A DNA stretch of 20,248 nt, from NCBI GenBank assembly GCA_047638715.1, contig JBLIMK010000076.1:1-20248 (forward strand). The letters are read 5' to 3'. Shown piece by piece: positions 1 through 6,698 of the stretch. Position numbers and translations under genes: made by a program. Under the pieces are notes generated by a model. The model was not told the origin of the DNA and searched no databases. It saw only the letters and a list, made by a program, of their open reading frames with translations. Position 1 is the stretch's first letter. Each line of letters begins with the position of its first letter. The DNA comes from SHLQ01 sp047638715. Its GTDB lineage: Bacteria; Actinomycetota; Acidimicrobiia; Acidimicrobiales; SHLQ01.

Positions 1-796
1 AGCGTTCACCCATGCCGACCGAATCGAACTGAAACGGATCGCCGACCGTGAAGCTGGCGTCGTCGTTCCACGAGATCTCCCGACTCGCACCCCTGCAACC
101 GGCAAAGAAGGACACGACGTCGGCGTTACCCGAGACCGACACAAACCCAACGCTCTGCTCCAGATCGCTCCCTTCAACAACGCCAGTTGTGTCGGTCGCA
201 ATCCAGCGCGAACGCCCGATCAAAATTGCCGTGCGCTCGCCCTCGGTCTGCTCCGGAACTGGGTCTGACTGGATCGACGTCGACTGCACGTGGGTGAAGC
301 GGACGGCCATTGGATTCCGCCGGCTGACCTCGCGAATCACCAGTCGACCCCGATCGTCGATGTTGACCGCGGCCTGGTAGCCGAACAGCGAGTCGAGGTC
401 CTCGCACGTCGATCGACCAGAGCGGTCAAAGTCGCCAGTGAACTGGAGACCGTCGACGGTCGGCACAAATTTCCTGGTCGCCGCTCCGCAGTCCGATCCA
501 TAATCCATCCGAAGTTCACCGGCCACGGCATAGAACGTGACCCATTGCGGATGGTTTGCGCTACCCAACCCGAAGGCCTCCTCGAACGCCCACGTCGTCC
601 CCGCCAGCGATCTTGTCCCTCCTCGAGCGTCATCGATTTCGGGAACTCCGGTATCGGTCGCAGTGCCATCAGACTCGGTGACGCCGTCGTCGGCGGTGCT
701 GGCCTCGGTGGCGAGGTTTGGACCCTCACTACTTGTGCACGCGACCAAGAGCGCGACAGATACGACGAATGTCGCGATAAGAATCCGGTGCCTCAT
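1..796 (-). CDS. Secreted lipoprotein with two META/HslJ-like repeats (3' end outside window)
   Basis: The first 265 residues are visible; the frame runs off the left edge without a stop. Residues 1-19 form a lipoprotein signal peptide with lipobox LVAC and the lipidated cysteine at C20, followed by a Thr/Asp/Glu/Gly-rich linker to about residue 62. Two stretches look alike: about 64-122 (starts LAGTTW, includes DCGA) and about 192-255 (starts LIGRSRW, includes GCRGA). Each has a G..W opening, a V.F strand, a Cys-Gly or Gly-Cys turn and a closing F.GD strand. That pattern resembles META/HslJ-like beta domains, a family known from envelope lipoproteins; this assignment is inference from pattern. 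ATG 796 is the first possible start because an in-frame TAA lies just upstream. It follows gpgS by 87 bases and may have its own ECF-type promoter. Function unknown. Confidence 0.8.
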   Translation of the reverse strand, partial: MRHRILIATFVVSVALLVACTSSEGPNLATEASTADDGVTESDGTATDTGVPEIDDARGGTRSLAGTTWAFEEAFGLGSANHPQWVTFYAVAGELRMDYGSDCGAATRKFVPTVDGLQFTGDFDRSGRSTCEDLDSLFGYQAAVNIDDRGRLVIREVSRRNPMAVRFTHVQSTSIQSDPVPEQTEGERTAILIGRSRWIATDTTGVVEGSDLEQSVGFVSVSGNADVVSFFAGCRGASREISWNDDASFTVGDPFQFDSVGMGER

Positions 797-838
797 TAGT
801 TACCTATCGGGCGATCCTCCATGGCCGCTTGATAGTTG

Positions 839-864
839 GACGCCCAGGAGCCAGCGTTGGTTCC
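839..864 (-). promoter_or_regulatory. Candidate ECF-sigma promoter for the lipoprotein gene
   Basis: On the minus strand GGAAC (864-860) is followed after 17 bases by CGTC (842-839). This matches the general -35 GGAAC / -10 CGTC layout of many ECF sigma promoters. Transcription would begin near 830, leaving a leader of about 35 bases before the ATG at 796. It sits in the 87-base gap after gpgS, so the lipoprotein could be transcribed separately from the upstream operon. Pattern match only. Confidence 0.35.
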
Positions 865-883
865 CAGAAGTTTCGACAAAGAA

Positions 884-2098
884 CTACGCGTTGTCGGCTT
901 CGACGGCGGCGTTTATTCGTTCGAAGACGTCTGGCATTGCGCTCATGACCCGTGCCCAGCTCGCAATGAACGGTGTTTCCATCGGGTTGTTCAGAAAGTC
1001 GTCGCCGGCGTCCATGATCGCTTGAGCGAACATCTCGACCATCGTCTCCTCAGCGTGCCGGTACGACTCGAAGCCATTGATCACCGCGTCGTTGTGATAA
1101 CGATCGACGTGATCGAGCGCGGTTCGGTAGTAGCTCGCCTTGATTGTGCGGAAGGTCTCGGGCGTCAAGATTTCGCCGTCGATAGCGAGCTTGCGGAACA
1201 GGGCCTTGGCGATGTCGATCGACATCTTGTGCAGTCCTGACTCGGCGTCCTCGGCTGATACGTCTTGGTGCTTGTGGTCGTAGGCGCCGGCGATATCGAC
1301 CTGGCAAATTCTCTGTGGCGTGTAGCGGCGGTAGAGCTCGCTGAGCACACCTATCTCGAGGCCCCAGTCGCTCGGAAACCGCATGTTTCGCACCACGTTC
1401 GTGTGCATTGCGAATTCTCCAGCGAGCGGATAGCGGAAGCTCTGGAGAAACTCGAGGTACTCGTCGCTGCGGTCGAGCGTGACCCGCAAAGCGTTGAGCA
1501 ACGGTGCGACCATGAGCCGAGTGACTCGGCCGTTGAGCTTCTCGCCGTCGGAACGGAAGTAGTAGCCCTTCGAGAACGCGTAGCCGAACGTCGGGTGTGC
1601 AACCGGATAGAGCAACCGAGCCAACATCTCGCGCTTATAGGTAACGACGTCGGCGTCGTGAAGCGCGACCGATGTCGCTCGCCCGGACGCCAAGTAGTAG
1701 CCCATGCAGTACCAGACGTTTCGACCCTTGCCCGCTTGGTTGGGCGCGATGCCTAACGCATCGAATTCTGCATCGAGTTCGCGCATCCGAGGACCGTCGT
1801 TCCACAGCAGCCTCGTGCGTTGTGGCAACCGGTCGAAAAATTTCTTCGCATGCGCGAACTGGTCCGCGTCGGCTCGATCGATGCCGATAATGATCTCGCT
1901 CAGATAGGGCACGTTCGACAACTCGTCCACGATGTTCGACAGCGCTGGCCCCTCGAGCTCGGAGTACAGGGCTGGGATCACGAGGGCCATTGGACGGGTC
2001 GCCGACCACTCGACGAGTTCCGCTTCGATACTCTCGATCGATCTGGCCGACAGCTTGTGCAGCGTCGTGATCGGACCAAACTGGTGATAGTCGCCCAT
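884..2098 (-). CDS. gpgS: Glucosyl-3-phosphoglycerate synthase (GT81 family)
   Basis: A 404-residue cytoplasmic GT-A glycosyltransferase. GpgS transfers glucose from an NDP-glucose donor to 3-phosphoglycerate, giving glucosyl-3-phosphoglycerate, the precursor of the compatible solute glucosylglycerate and, in mycobacteria, of methylglucose lipopolysaccharides. Visible family marks are the N-terminal ITTLH motif (residues 10-14), the metal-binding DAD at 148-150, NGRVTRLMVAPLLN (189-202), YPLAGEFAM (223-231) and DWGLEIGVL (244-252). Length is typical of the non-mycobacterial branch. ATG 2098 is chosen because homology begins immediately and it overlaps the upstream stop as TGATG, implying translational coupling. 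An earlier in-frame start would add about 51 arginine-rich residues that are out-of-frame translation of the neighbour. No GpgP phosphatase gene is adjacent. Confidence 0.85.
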   Translation of the reverse strand: MGDYHQFGPITTLHKLSARSIESIEAELVEWSATRPMALVIPALYSELEGPALSNIVDELSNVPYLSEIIIGIDRADADQFAHAKKFFDRLPQRTRLLWNDGPRMRELDAEFDALGIAPNQAGKGRNVWYCMGYYLASGRATSVALHDADVVTYKREMLARLLYPVAHPTFGYAFSKGYYFRSDGEKLNGRVTRLMVAPLLNALRVTLDRSDEYLEFLQSFRYPLAGEFAMHTNVVRNMRFPSDWGLEIGVLSELYRRYTPQRICQVDIAGAYDHKHQDVSAEDAESGLHKMSIDIAKALFRKLAIDGEILTPETFRTIKASYYRTALDHVDRYHNDAVINGFESYRHAEETMVEMFAQAIMDAGDDFLNNPMETPFIASWARVMSAMPDVFERINAAVEADNA

Positions 2099-3021
2099 CA
2101 ATACCCGGCTTCGACGTCGACCAGGCCGACGAGATCTTCTTCGGCGATCCAGCGTGCAACGTTCACGCGCACCCGCTCGGCAATGAGCGGCAGACCCATC
2201 TCGGGGGTGTTGCCGACATGGGGGGTGATGATGCAGTTGGCCAGGTGCCACAACGCATGGCCGTCGGGCAGCGGTTCGGGTTCGGTCACATCGAGGGCGG
2301 CACCTGCGATCAGGCCGCCCGAAAGCGCATCGACCAAATCGTCGGTGACGACGAGGCCGCCCCTCGCCACGTTGACCAACCAGGCGTCGTCATTCATTGC
2401 TTGCAGGAACGCTGCATCGACCATCCCGCGGGTCTCGTCTGTGAGCGCGGCGGCGAGTACGACGACATCGGCGTCGGCGATCGCTTCGTGCACGTCGGCC
2501 ATCGGCAGGGTTCGAGCCGCGCCTGGCAGAGGCGTTGCCGTTCGTCGCACCACCGTGACAGTGGTGTTCCATGGTTCGAGCAGTCGAAGCAATCGTTCGG
2601 TGATTCCTCCTGCGCCGATGACCGTGACCTTGGCCCCGAGGAGATTTCGACCGTGTTGTTCGGGCCATGAGGTCGCCGGAATCGACGTATGGAGATGCCG
2701 GAAGCCGGCGAGGGTCAGCGTGAGTATGTGTTCGGCAACGGGGTCCGCGTAGACACCCTTCCCGCAGGTCCACGTGAGTGCCGGGTCGAGCTGGTCAGCG
2801 AAACTCTCGATGCCCGCATAGGGCAGCTGCACCCATTCGAGTGCCGGAGCGGAGGCGACGACGTCTGGAAAGTCTGCGGCAGCAGCCGGGTCAGCCCACA
2901 TGAGCGCGACCGCTTCATCGACCGGGGCGGGCTCGCCTCCAGCGTCGATCACCGCTTGCATCATGGCGTCGAACATGGCTGGCCGCGAGGTTGGAGCCAC
3001 GGCAATGCGGCGTCGGTTCAT
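2098..3021 (-). CDS. D-isomer-specific 2-hydroxyacid dehydrogenase
   Basis: A 307-residue NAD(P)-dependent dehydrogenase of the D-2-hydroxyacid family (phosphoglycerate dehydrogenase / hydroxypyruvate reductase type), interconverting a 2-oxoacid and a D-2-hydroxyacid. The Rossmann motif is VIGAGGIT (134-141), where the usual third glycine of GxGxxG is Thr141. The catalytic set is present: Arg220 in VNVARGG, Glu247 in DVTEPEP and His268 in TPHVG. ATG 3021 is selected because the family N-terminus starts there; a longer frame adds atypical sequence overlapping the upstream gene. It follows the ferredoxin-like gene by 28 bases and its stop overlaps the gpgS start. Coupling to gpgS invites the guess that it handles a glycerate or hydroxypyruvate metabolite, but the substrate cannot be read from sequence. 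Confidence 0.85.
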   Translation of the reverse strand: MNRRRIAVAPTSRPAMFDAMMQAVIDAGGEPAPVDEAVALMWADPAAAADFPDVVASAPALEWVQLPYAGIESFADQLDPALTWTCGKGVYADPVAEHILTLTLAGFRHLHTSIPATSWPEQHGRNLLGAKVTVIGAGGITERLLRLLEPWNTTVTVVRRTATPLPGAARTLPMADVHEAIADADVVVLAAALTDETRGMVDAAFLQAMNDDAWLVNVARGGLVVTDDLVDALSGGLIAGAALDVTEPEPLPDGHALWHLANCIITPHVGNTPEMGLPLIAERVRVNVARWIAEEDLVGLVDVEAGY

Positions 3022-3049
3022 GGCGTCATCGTAGATCGCCGCCGTCGCA

Positions 3050-3946
3050 TCAACGTTTTGTGGGTCCTGACGTGACGAGCCATTCCTGTCCGGGTTTGAC
3101 CGGCTCGCCCCCGAATGCACCACACGCAATCGCGGGCACGGCTCGTCCGGGCTCAACCGTCAGGTCGAATATGTCAGCACCGACGCGCACGACCACGGCG
3201 GAATCGTGACCCAATTCGACGCTGCGATCGATCAGGTCGGCATCGAATCCGAGATCGGCGAACACTGCACGTTCCGCGATCTGAGCTGGCCCGGTCCGTG
3301 CTCCCCACCAGCCACGACAACGCGAAGCCAACGATCGGGTATCGCCAGTGCGATCGATCACCGATGATGCTGAGTCGGGGTCGAGGTACGCCCACATCCG
3401 GCCGTCCGGCAACGACATTGCAGTCGGGGCAAACCGGTGGCCACCGGTGTGGCTCACACGAAATACCTCGACGTCTTGGCGCTCCTGTTCCAGCCAGGAC
3501 GCAAAGACGGCGCCCTCCGTTCCGCAGCACACATCGTGGGAGCCTTGGGTGCAGACGAGCATTGTTCGCCGCCCCGAGCCGGTGACGACGTCGATACCGT
3601 CCGCGTCCGCTAGCACTGAGCGCAGACCGTCCGCCGGTTGTTGCCCATAGGGCGCTTCAGCGCGGGACATTCCGGTCGGGGTGCGACGAAACGCAATGAT
3701 TCGAGGCGCATCTTCGTCGTGAGGAATGGCTGCGAGTAACCGCACCTGTTCCGGATGAGTCTGGGCAACCTTGACGAGCTCGGTGATCGCTTCGTGTTTC
3801 GCCACAGGCTTTGGCCACGGCTCAGCCACCTCGACGAGCACCACCACGTCGGGGGCGAGTGCGGTGCCTCCCGGGTCGACGTTGTTCGAGAAAGCGAAGT
3901 CGGCACAGCGAACGGATTCGGTCGCGAGCGGTAGGGAGATCGACAT
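3050..3946 (-). CDS. Sucrase/ferredoxin-like (Suc-Fer, Apd1/Aim32-type) [2Fe-2S] protein
   Basis: A 298-residue protein of the sucrase/ferredoxin-like family. It carries the signature of Apd1/Aim32-type bis-histidinyl [2Fe-2S] proteins: C132 and C141 spaced CX8C within CTQGSHDVCC, and HTGGH at 166-170. These are the expected four cluster ligands in a thioredoxin-like fold. A short second domain at about 200-298 follows. The role is probably electron transfer or redox sensing; no sucrase activity should be assumed. ATG 3946 fits the family start (RCADFAFS at residue 13). A TTG at 3979, overlapping the SDR stop as TTGA, would add 11 residues and is a real alternative. It lies 29 bases after the SDR gene, inside a run of oxidoreductases, so it may serve one of them. 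Confidence 0.85.
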   Translation of the reverse strand: MSISLPLATESVRCADFAFSNNVDPGGTALAPDVVVLVEVAEPWPKPVAKHEAITELVKVAQTHPEQVRLLAAIPHDEDAPRIIAFRRTPTGMSRAEAPYGQQPADGLRSVLADADGIDVVTGSGRRTMLVCTQGSHDVCCGTEGAVFASWLEQERQDVEVFRVSHTGGHRFAPTAMSLPDGRMWAYLDPDSASSVIDRTGDTRSLASRCRGWWGARTGPAQIAERAVFADLGFDADLIDRSVELGHDSAVVVRVGADIFDLTVEPGRAVPAIACGAFGGEPVKPGQEWLVTSGPTKR

Positions 3947-3975
3947 CTGCACGATTGTACGGCGCTTTGCCACAC

Positions 3976-4767
3976 TCAATCGGCGGTCGCCACGCCACCG
4001 CCGACGGGGAGCGTCACCCCCGTGAGGTATGCCCCGGCCTTTGACGCCAGGAAGATCGCGGCACCAGCCATGTCGTCGGGATTTCCGATACGCCCCAGCG
4101 GGACGGTGGATTCGACGAGCGCACGGGATTCCTCGTCGTGAAGCGCAAACGCCGTCATGTTCGACTCGAACACCCCGGGCGCGATGGCGTTCACGAGGAC
4201 ATTCTCATTTCGAAGTCGCTTCGCGAGCTGGCGAGTGAGGTGGAGAACTGCAGCCTTGGACGAGGAATATGCGTAGTGCTCGGCGTCGCATGCTCGTATG
4301 CCGTCGACCGAACCAATGTTGATGACCCGAGCGGGCTCGTCCGCAGTGCCAGCGCCGCGGAGGTGATCGATCAGCGCCTCGGTGAGGTAGTACACGCTTC
4401 GCAAATTCACGTTCATCACCTTGTCCCACCCCTCGACCGGGTACTCGCCCAGCGGCGCACCCCAGGTCGCACCTGCGTTGTTGACGAGAATGTCGAGCGA
4501 GTCGACGCGACTCTTGACCTCGTCGGCAAAGGCGGTGACACCTTCTAGCGTGGAGAGGTCGCCGGGTATTGCCGTGACGTTGCCACCCTTTGCCGTGAGA
4601 CGATCGGCTGTTGCCTGGAGCGCTTCGGCCTTGCGTGCGGTCATGATCACGGATGCGCCCGCGTCGACGAAACCTTCCGCGATCATCTCGCCGATGCCAC
4701 GGCTCCCGCCGGTAACCACAGCGGTCTTGCCGTCAAGGCTGAACAAACTCTGCAAACGGTCGTTCAT
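3976..4767 (-). CDS. SDR-family oxidoreductase (classical)
   Basis: A 263-residue classical short-chain dehydrogenase/reductase. It has the cofactor motif TGGSRGIG (19-26), NNAG (96-99), catalytic Ser153 and the YxxxK pair Tyr167/Lys171 in YAYSSSK, with a C-terminal LTGVTLPVGGG segment. Arg23 and Arg45 near the nucleotide fold could favour NADP(H), but this is only suggestive. The substrate is unknown; similar enzymes reduce 3-oxoacyl groups, sugars or steroids. The start ATG overlaps the upstream LLM stop as ATGA, and GGGGAG lies 8 bases before it (4781-4776), supporting both start and coupling. It therefore probably works with the LLM enzyme. Confidence 0.9.
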   Translation of the reverse strand: MNDRLQSLFSLDGKTAVVTGGSRGIGEMIAEGFVDAGASVIMTARKAEALQATADRLTAKGGNVTAIPGDLSTLEGVTAFADEVKSRVDSLDILVNNAGATWGAPLGEYPVEGWDKVMNVNLRSVYYLTEALIDHLRGAGTADEPARVINIGSVDGIRACDAEHYAYSSSKAAVLHLTRQLAKRLRNENVLVNAIAPGVFESNMTAFALHDEESRALVESTVPLGRIGNPDDMAGAAIFLASKAGAYLTGVTLPVGGGVATAD

Positions 4768-5630
4768 GCTGTCATCTCCCCAAGTCCAGCGGCGTCCATC
4801 GCCGCCACTGCGGTATCGAGCGCCTCGAGCGCCGCATCACCAGCTACCGACGGCAGATCGAACGCGACCCGATGCACGCCAGCTTCGGCCAGTTCGGTCA
4901 GAAGCGCGGGGTCGGGAGCCGCAAAATAGATCGAGACTTCAATCTCGTCGGGGTCTCGACCGGCATCTTCGGCCATTCGCCGCATGCCCGCTATTTGTTC
5001 TGCGAGGCTTCCTTCGCCTCGGCCGAGAATTGGGATCCAGCCGTTTCCCCACTCGACAGCGCGTCGCGCTCCCCCTGGATATGAACCGCCCACGTGTATT
5101 GGAGGGTGCGGCTGTTGGAGGGGTTTGAGCCCGATCATCATCGGGTCGTAGTCGACGAGGTCACCGTGGTACTCGGGTTTTGTCTGAGTCCACATTGCGG
5201 TGATGGCCCCCACCCGCTCGCGCATGAGCTTGAAGCGTCCTTCGAGCTGGGTGCCGTGGTTGTTCATCTCGTCCTCATTCCACCCGGCGCCGACGCCGAA
5301 CTGGAATCGACCGCCACTCAATCGGTCGAGACTCGCTGTCGATTTCGCCGTGTGGATCGGGTCGCGCTGGGCGACCAAGCAGATGCCTGTGCCAAGCAAC
5401 AGATGCGAGGTGTGACCAGCTAGTGCGGTGAGCCAGACGAATGGGTCGTACGTATCGAAGTAGCGCTTCGCGAGTTCTCCTCCGCCTGGAGCCAGCGTCT
5501 TTCGGCTGAGCGGAATGTGGCTGTGCTCGGCCACCCAGATCGACTCGAAACCACGGACCTCGAGCGCGGGTCCGAGTTCGCTCGGCGGGATCGAGTAGTC
5601 GGTTGGAAAGTGTGCAACGGCCGTCTTCAT
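4764..5630 (-). CDS. LLM-class, probably F420-dependent, oxidoreductase
   Basis: A 288-residue TIM-barrel luciferase-like protein, close in pattern to the Rv2161c-like F420-dependent subgroup. Marks are WVAEHSHIP (32-40), GTGICLVAQRDP (80-91) and GVGAGWNEDE (112-121). Such enzymes use F420 or FMN for hydride transfer or monooxygenation; the substrate is not readable. It is the first gene of the minus-strand operon and overlaps the SDR gene by 4 bases. A 44-base gap separates it from the divergent deacetylase gene, so both promoters must sit there or reach into coding sequence. The upstream Shine-Dalgarno is weak. Confidence 0.88.
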   Translation of the reverse strand: MKTAVAHFPTDYSIPPSELGPALEVRGFESIWVAEHSHIPLSRKTLAPGGGELAKRYFDTYDPFVWLTALAGHTSHLLLGTGICLVAQRDPIHTAKSTASLDRLSGGRFQFGVGAGWNEDEMNNHGTQLEGRFKLMRERVGAITAMWTQTKPEYHGDLVDYDPMMIGLKPLQQPHPPIHVGGSYPGGARRAVEWGNGWIPILGRGEGSLAEQIAGMRRMAEDAGRDPDEIEVSIYFAAPDPALLTELAEAGVHRVAFDLPSVAGDAALEALDTAVAAMDAAGLGEMTA

Positions 5631-5662
5631 CTTGTGATCTTCGCGGCTCGCGCTGCGGCTGA

Positions 5663-5668
5663 CATACT
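5663..5668 (+). promoter_or_regulatory. Candidate -10 element for leaderless transcription of the deacetylase gene
   Basis: CATACT (4 of 6 matches to TATAAT) ends 6 bases before the ATG at 5675. This is the spacing expected when transcription starts at the start codon itself. No Shine-Dalgarno sequence is visible in the 44-base gap. The region 17 bases upstream (TTCGCG) is only a poor -35. Leaderless mRNAs are common in actinobacteria; the call itself is inference. Confidence 0.3.
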
Positions 5669-5674
5669 CAGACC

Positions 5675-6679
5675 ATGTCGATTCTGTTGATTACCGACGA
5701 GCGTCTTGGCGACCATCGCCCGCCGATGCGGAACCCAGAGCAGCCAGCCCGCTTCACCGCGGCTGTCGATGGCATCAAAGCGGCAGGTTTCGGCGAAGCC
5801 CTCGAGTGGCGAACGCCGAACGAAGCACCGACCGAATCTCTGATGCGCGTTCATACCCAGGATCACGTCGATCGGATCATGTCCTTCGGAGGTCAGGAGT
5901 ATGTGCGGGTCGATCCCGACACGCATATGAGCGCCGGGTCTCTCACCGCGGCTCGCCTCGCCGCTGGGGCCGGACTCGACGCGGCCAAGGCACTGCGAGC
6001 GGGCGAGGCCGATTCGGCGTTCTGCGTTGTGCGTCCGCCCGGTCACCACGCAACACCCTCGGCCTCCATGGGTTTCTGCCTTTTCAACAACGTCGCCGTG
6101 ACAGCACAGGCGTTGACCGACGCTGGCGATCGCGTCGCGATCATCGACATCGATGCCCATCACGGCAACGGAACCCAAGACGCCTTTTACGACCGCGAGG
6201 ACGTGCTCTTCGTCTCGTTCCACGAGTATCCCCAGTACCCGGGCACGGGTGCATTGCACGACCGCGGTGTGGGCGATGGCGTTGGTCGAACGATCAACTT
6301 CCCGATGCCCTCGGCCACGACCGGCGATGTTTACCTGCGCGCTTTTGACGAGGTCCTCGAGCCGGCGCTCGAAGAATTTGGCGCCGACTGGATCCTGATC
6401 TCGGCCGGCTTCGATGCGCACCGCGCCGACCCGATCACCGACCTCGGCCTGACCTCTGGCGACTACTCAGCACTCTGCACTCGGATCGTGGCGAGCTCTG
6501 CCCCAGGGCGCCGAATCGCGTTTCTCGAGGGCGGGTACGACCTCGACGCTCTGGCGCTCTCCGCGGCGGCGTGTGCAGGAGCGCTACTCGGAGAGGTTCA
6601 TTCTCCGGAGGCGCAAACAAACGGAGGGCCGGGCAACCACATCGTCGATGCGCTCGTAGAGGCCAATCGCCGAACGTGA
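5675..6679 (+). CDS. Histone deacetylase-family (acetylpolyamine/AcuC-like) zinc hydrolase
   Basis: A 334-residue arginase/deacetylase-fold enzyme. The active site is complete: His124-His125 in RPPGHHATP, the DIDAHHGNGTQ motif (158-168) giving zinc ligands Asp160 and His162, the third ligand Asp247 in SAGFDAHRADP, and catalytic Tyr288 in LEGGYD. The motif set resembles class II HDAC-like bacterial deacetylases, which remove acetyl groups from lysine side chains, acetylpolyamines or small amides. The target cannot be decided from sequence. Length is standard and no signal peptide is seen, so it is cytoplasmic. It is divergent from the LLM operon and convergent with the racemase-family gene 11 bases downstream. 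The start is the only ATG fitting the family N-terminus (ILLITDERLGDH). Confidence 0.9.
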   Translation: MSILLITDERLGDHRPPMRNPEQPARFTAAVDGIKAAGFGEALEWRTPNEAPTESLMRVHTQDHVDRIMSFGGQEYVRVDPDTHMSAGSLTAARLAAGAGLDAAKALRAGEADSAFCVVRPPGHHATPSASMGFCLFNNVAVTAQALTDAGDRVAIIDIDAHHGNGTQDAFYDREDVLFVSFHEYPQYPGTGALHDRGVGDGVGRTINFPMPSATTGDVYLRAFDEVLEPALEEFGADWILISAGFDAHRADPITDLGLTSGDYSALCTRIVASSAPGRRIAFLEGGYDLDALALSAAACAGALLGEVHSPEAQTNGGPGNHIVDALVEANRRT

Positions 6680-6682
6680 AAG

Positions 6683-6698
6683 CGGGCGGTTCAGCCCG
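6683..6698. terminator. Small hairpin between convergent genes, possible bidirectional terminator
   Basis: CGGGC (6683-6687), a 6-base loop, and GCCCG (6694-6698) form a 5-bp GC stem between the deacetylase stop and the end of the convergent racemase-family gene, whose last codons it overlaps. There is no clear T-tract, so it would be a weak intrinsic terminator at best. Confidence 0.25.

Noticed and set aside
2099..2251. N-terminal extension of gpgS by 51 residues
   Set aside because: The extension is Arg/His-rich out-of-frame translation of the dehydrogenase gene; the GpgS family start lies at ATG 2098.
1820..2752. Plus-strand open frame of 310 codons opposite gpgS and the hydroxyacid dehydrogenase
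   Set aside because: Ser/Arg/Thr-rich translation without motifs, covering two real genes on the other strand.
5627..6421. Minus-strand open frame of 264 codons opposite the deacetylase gene
   Set aside because: No domain is recognised, and the plus strand has an intact HDAC-family active site. It also overlaps the start of the LLM gene.
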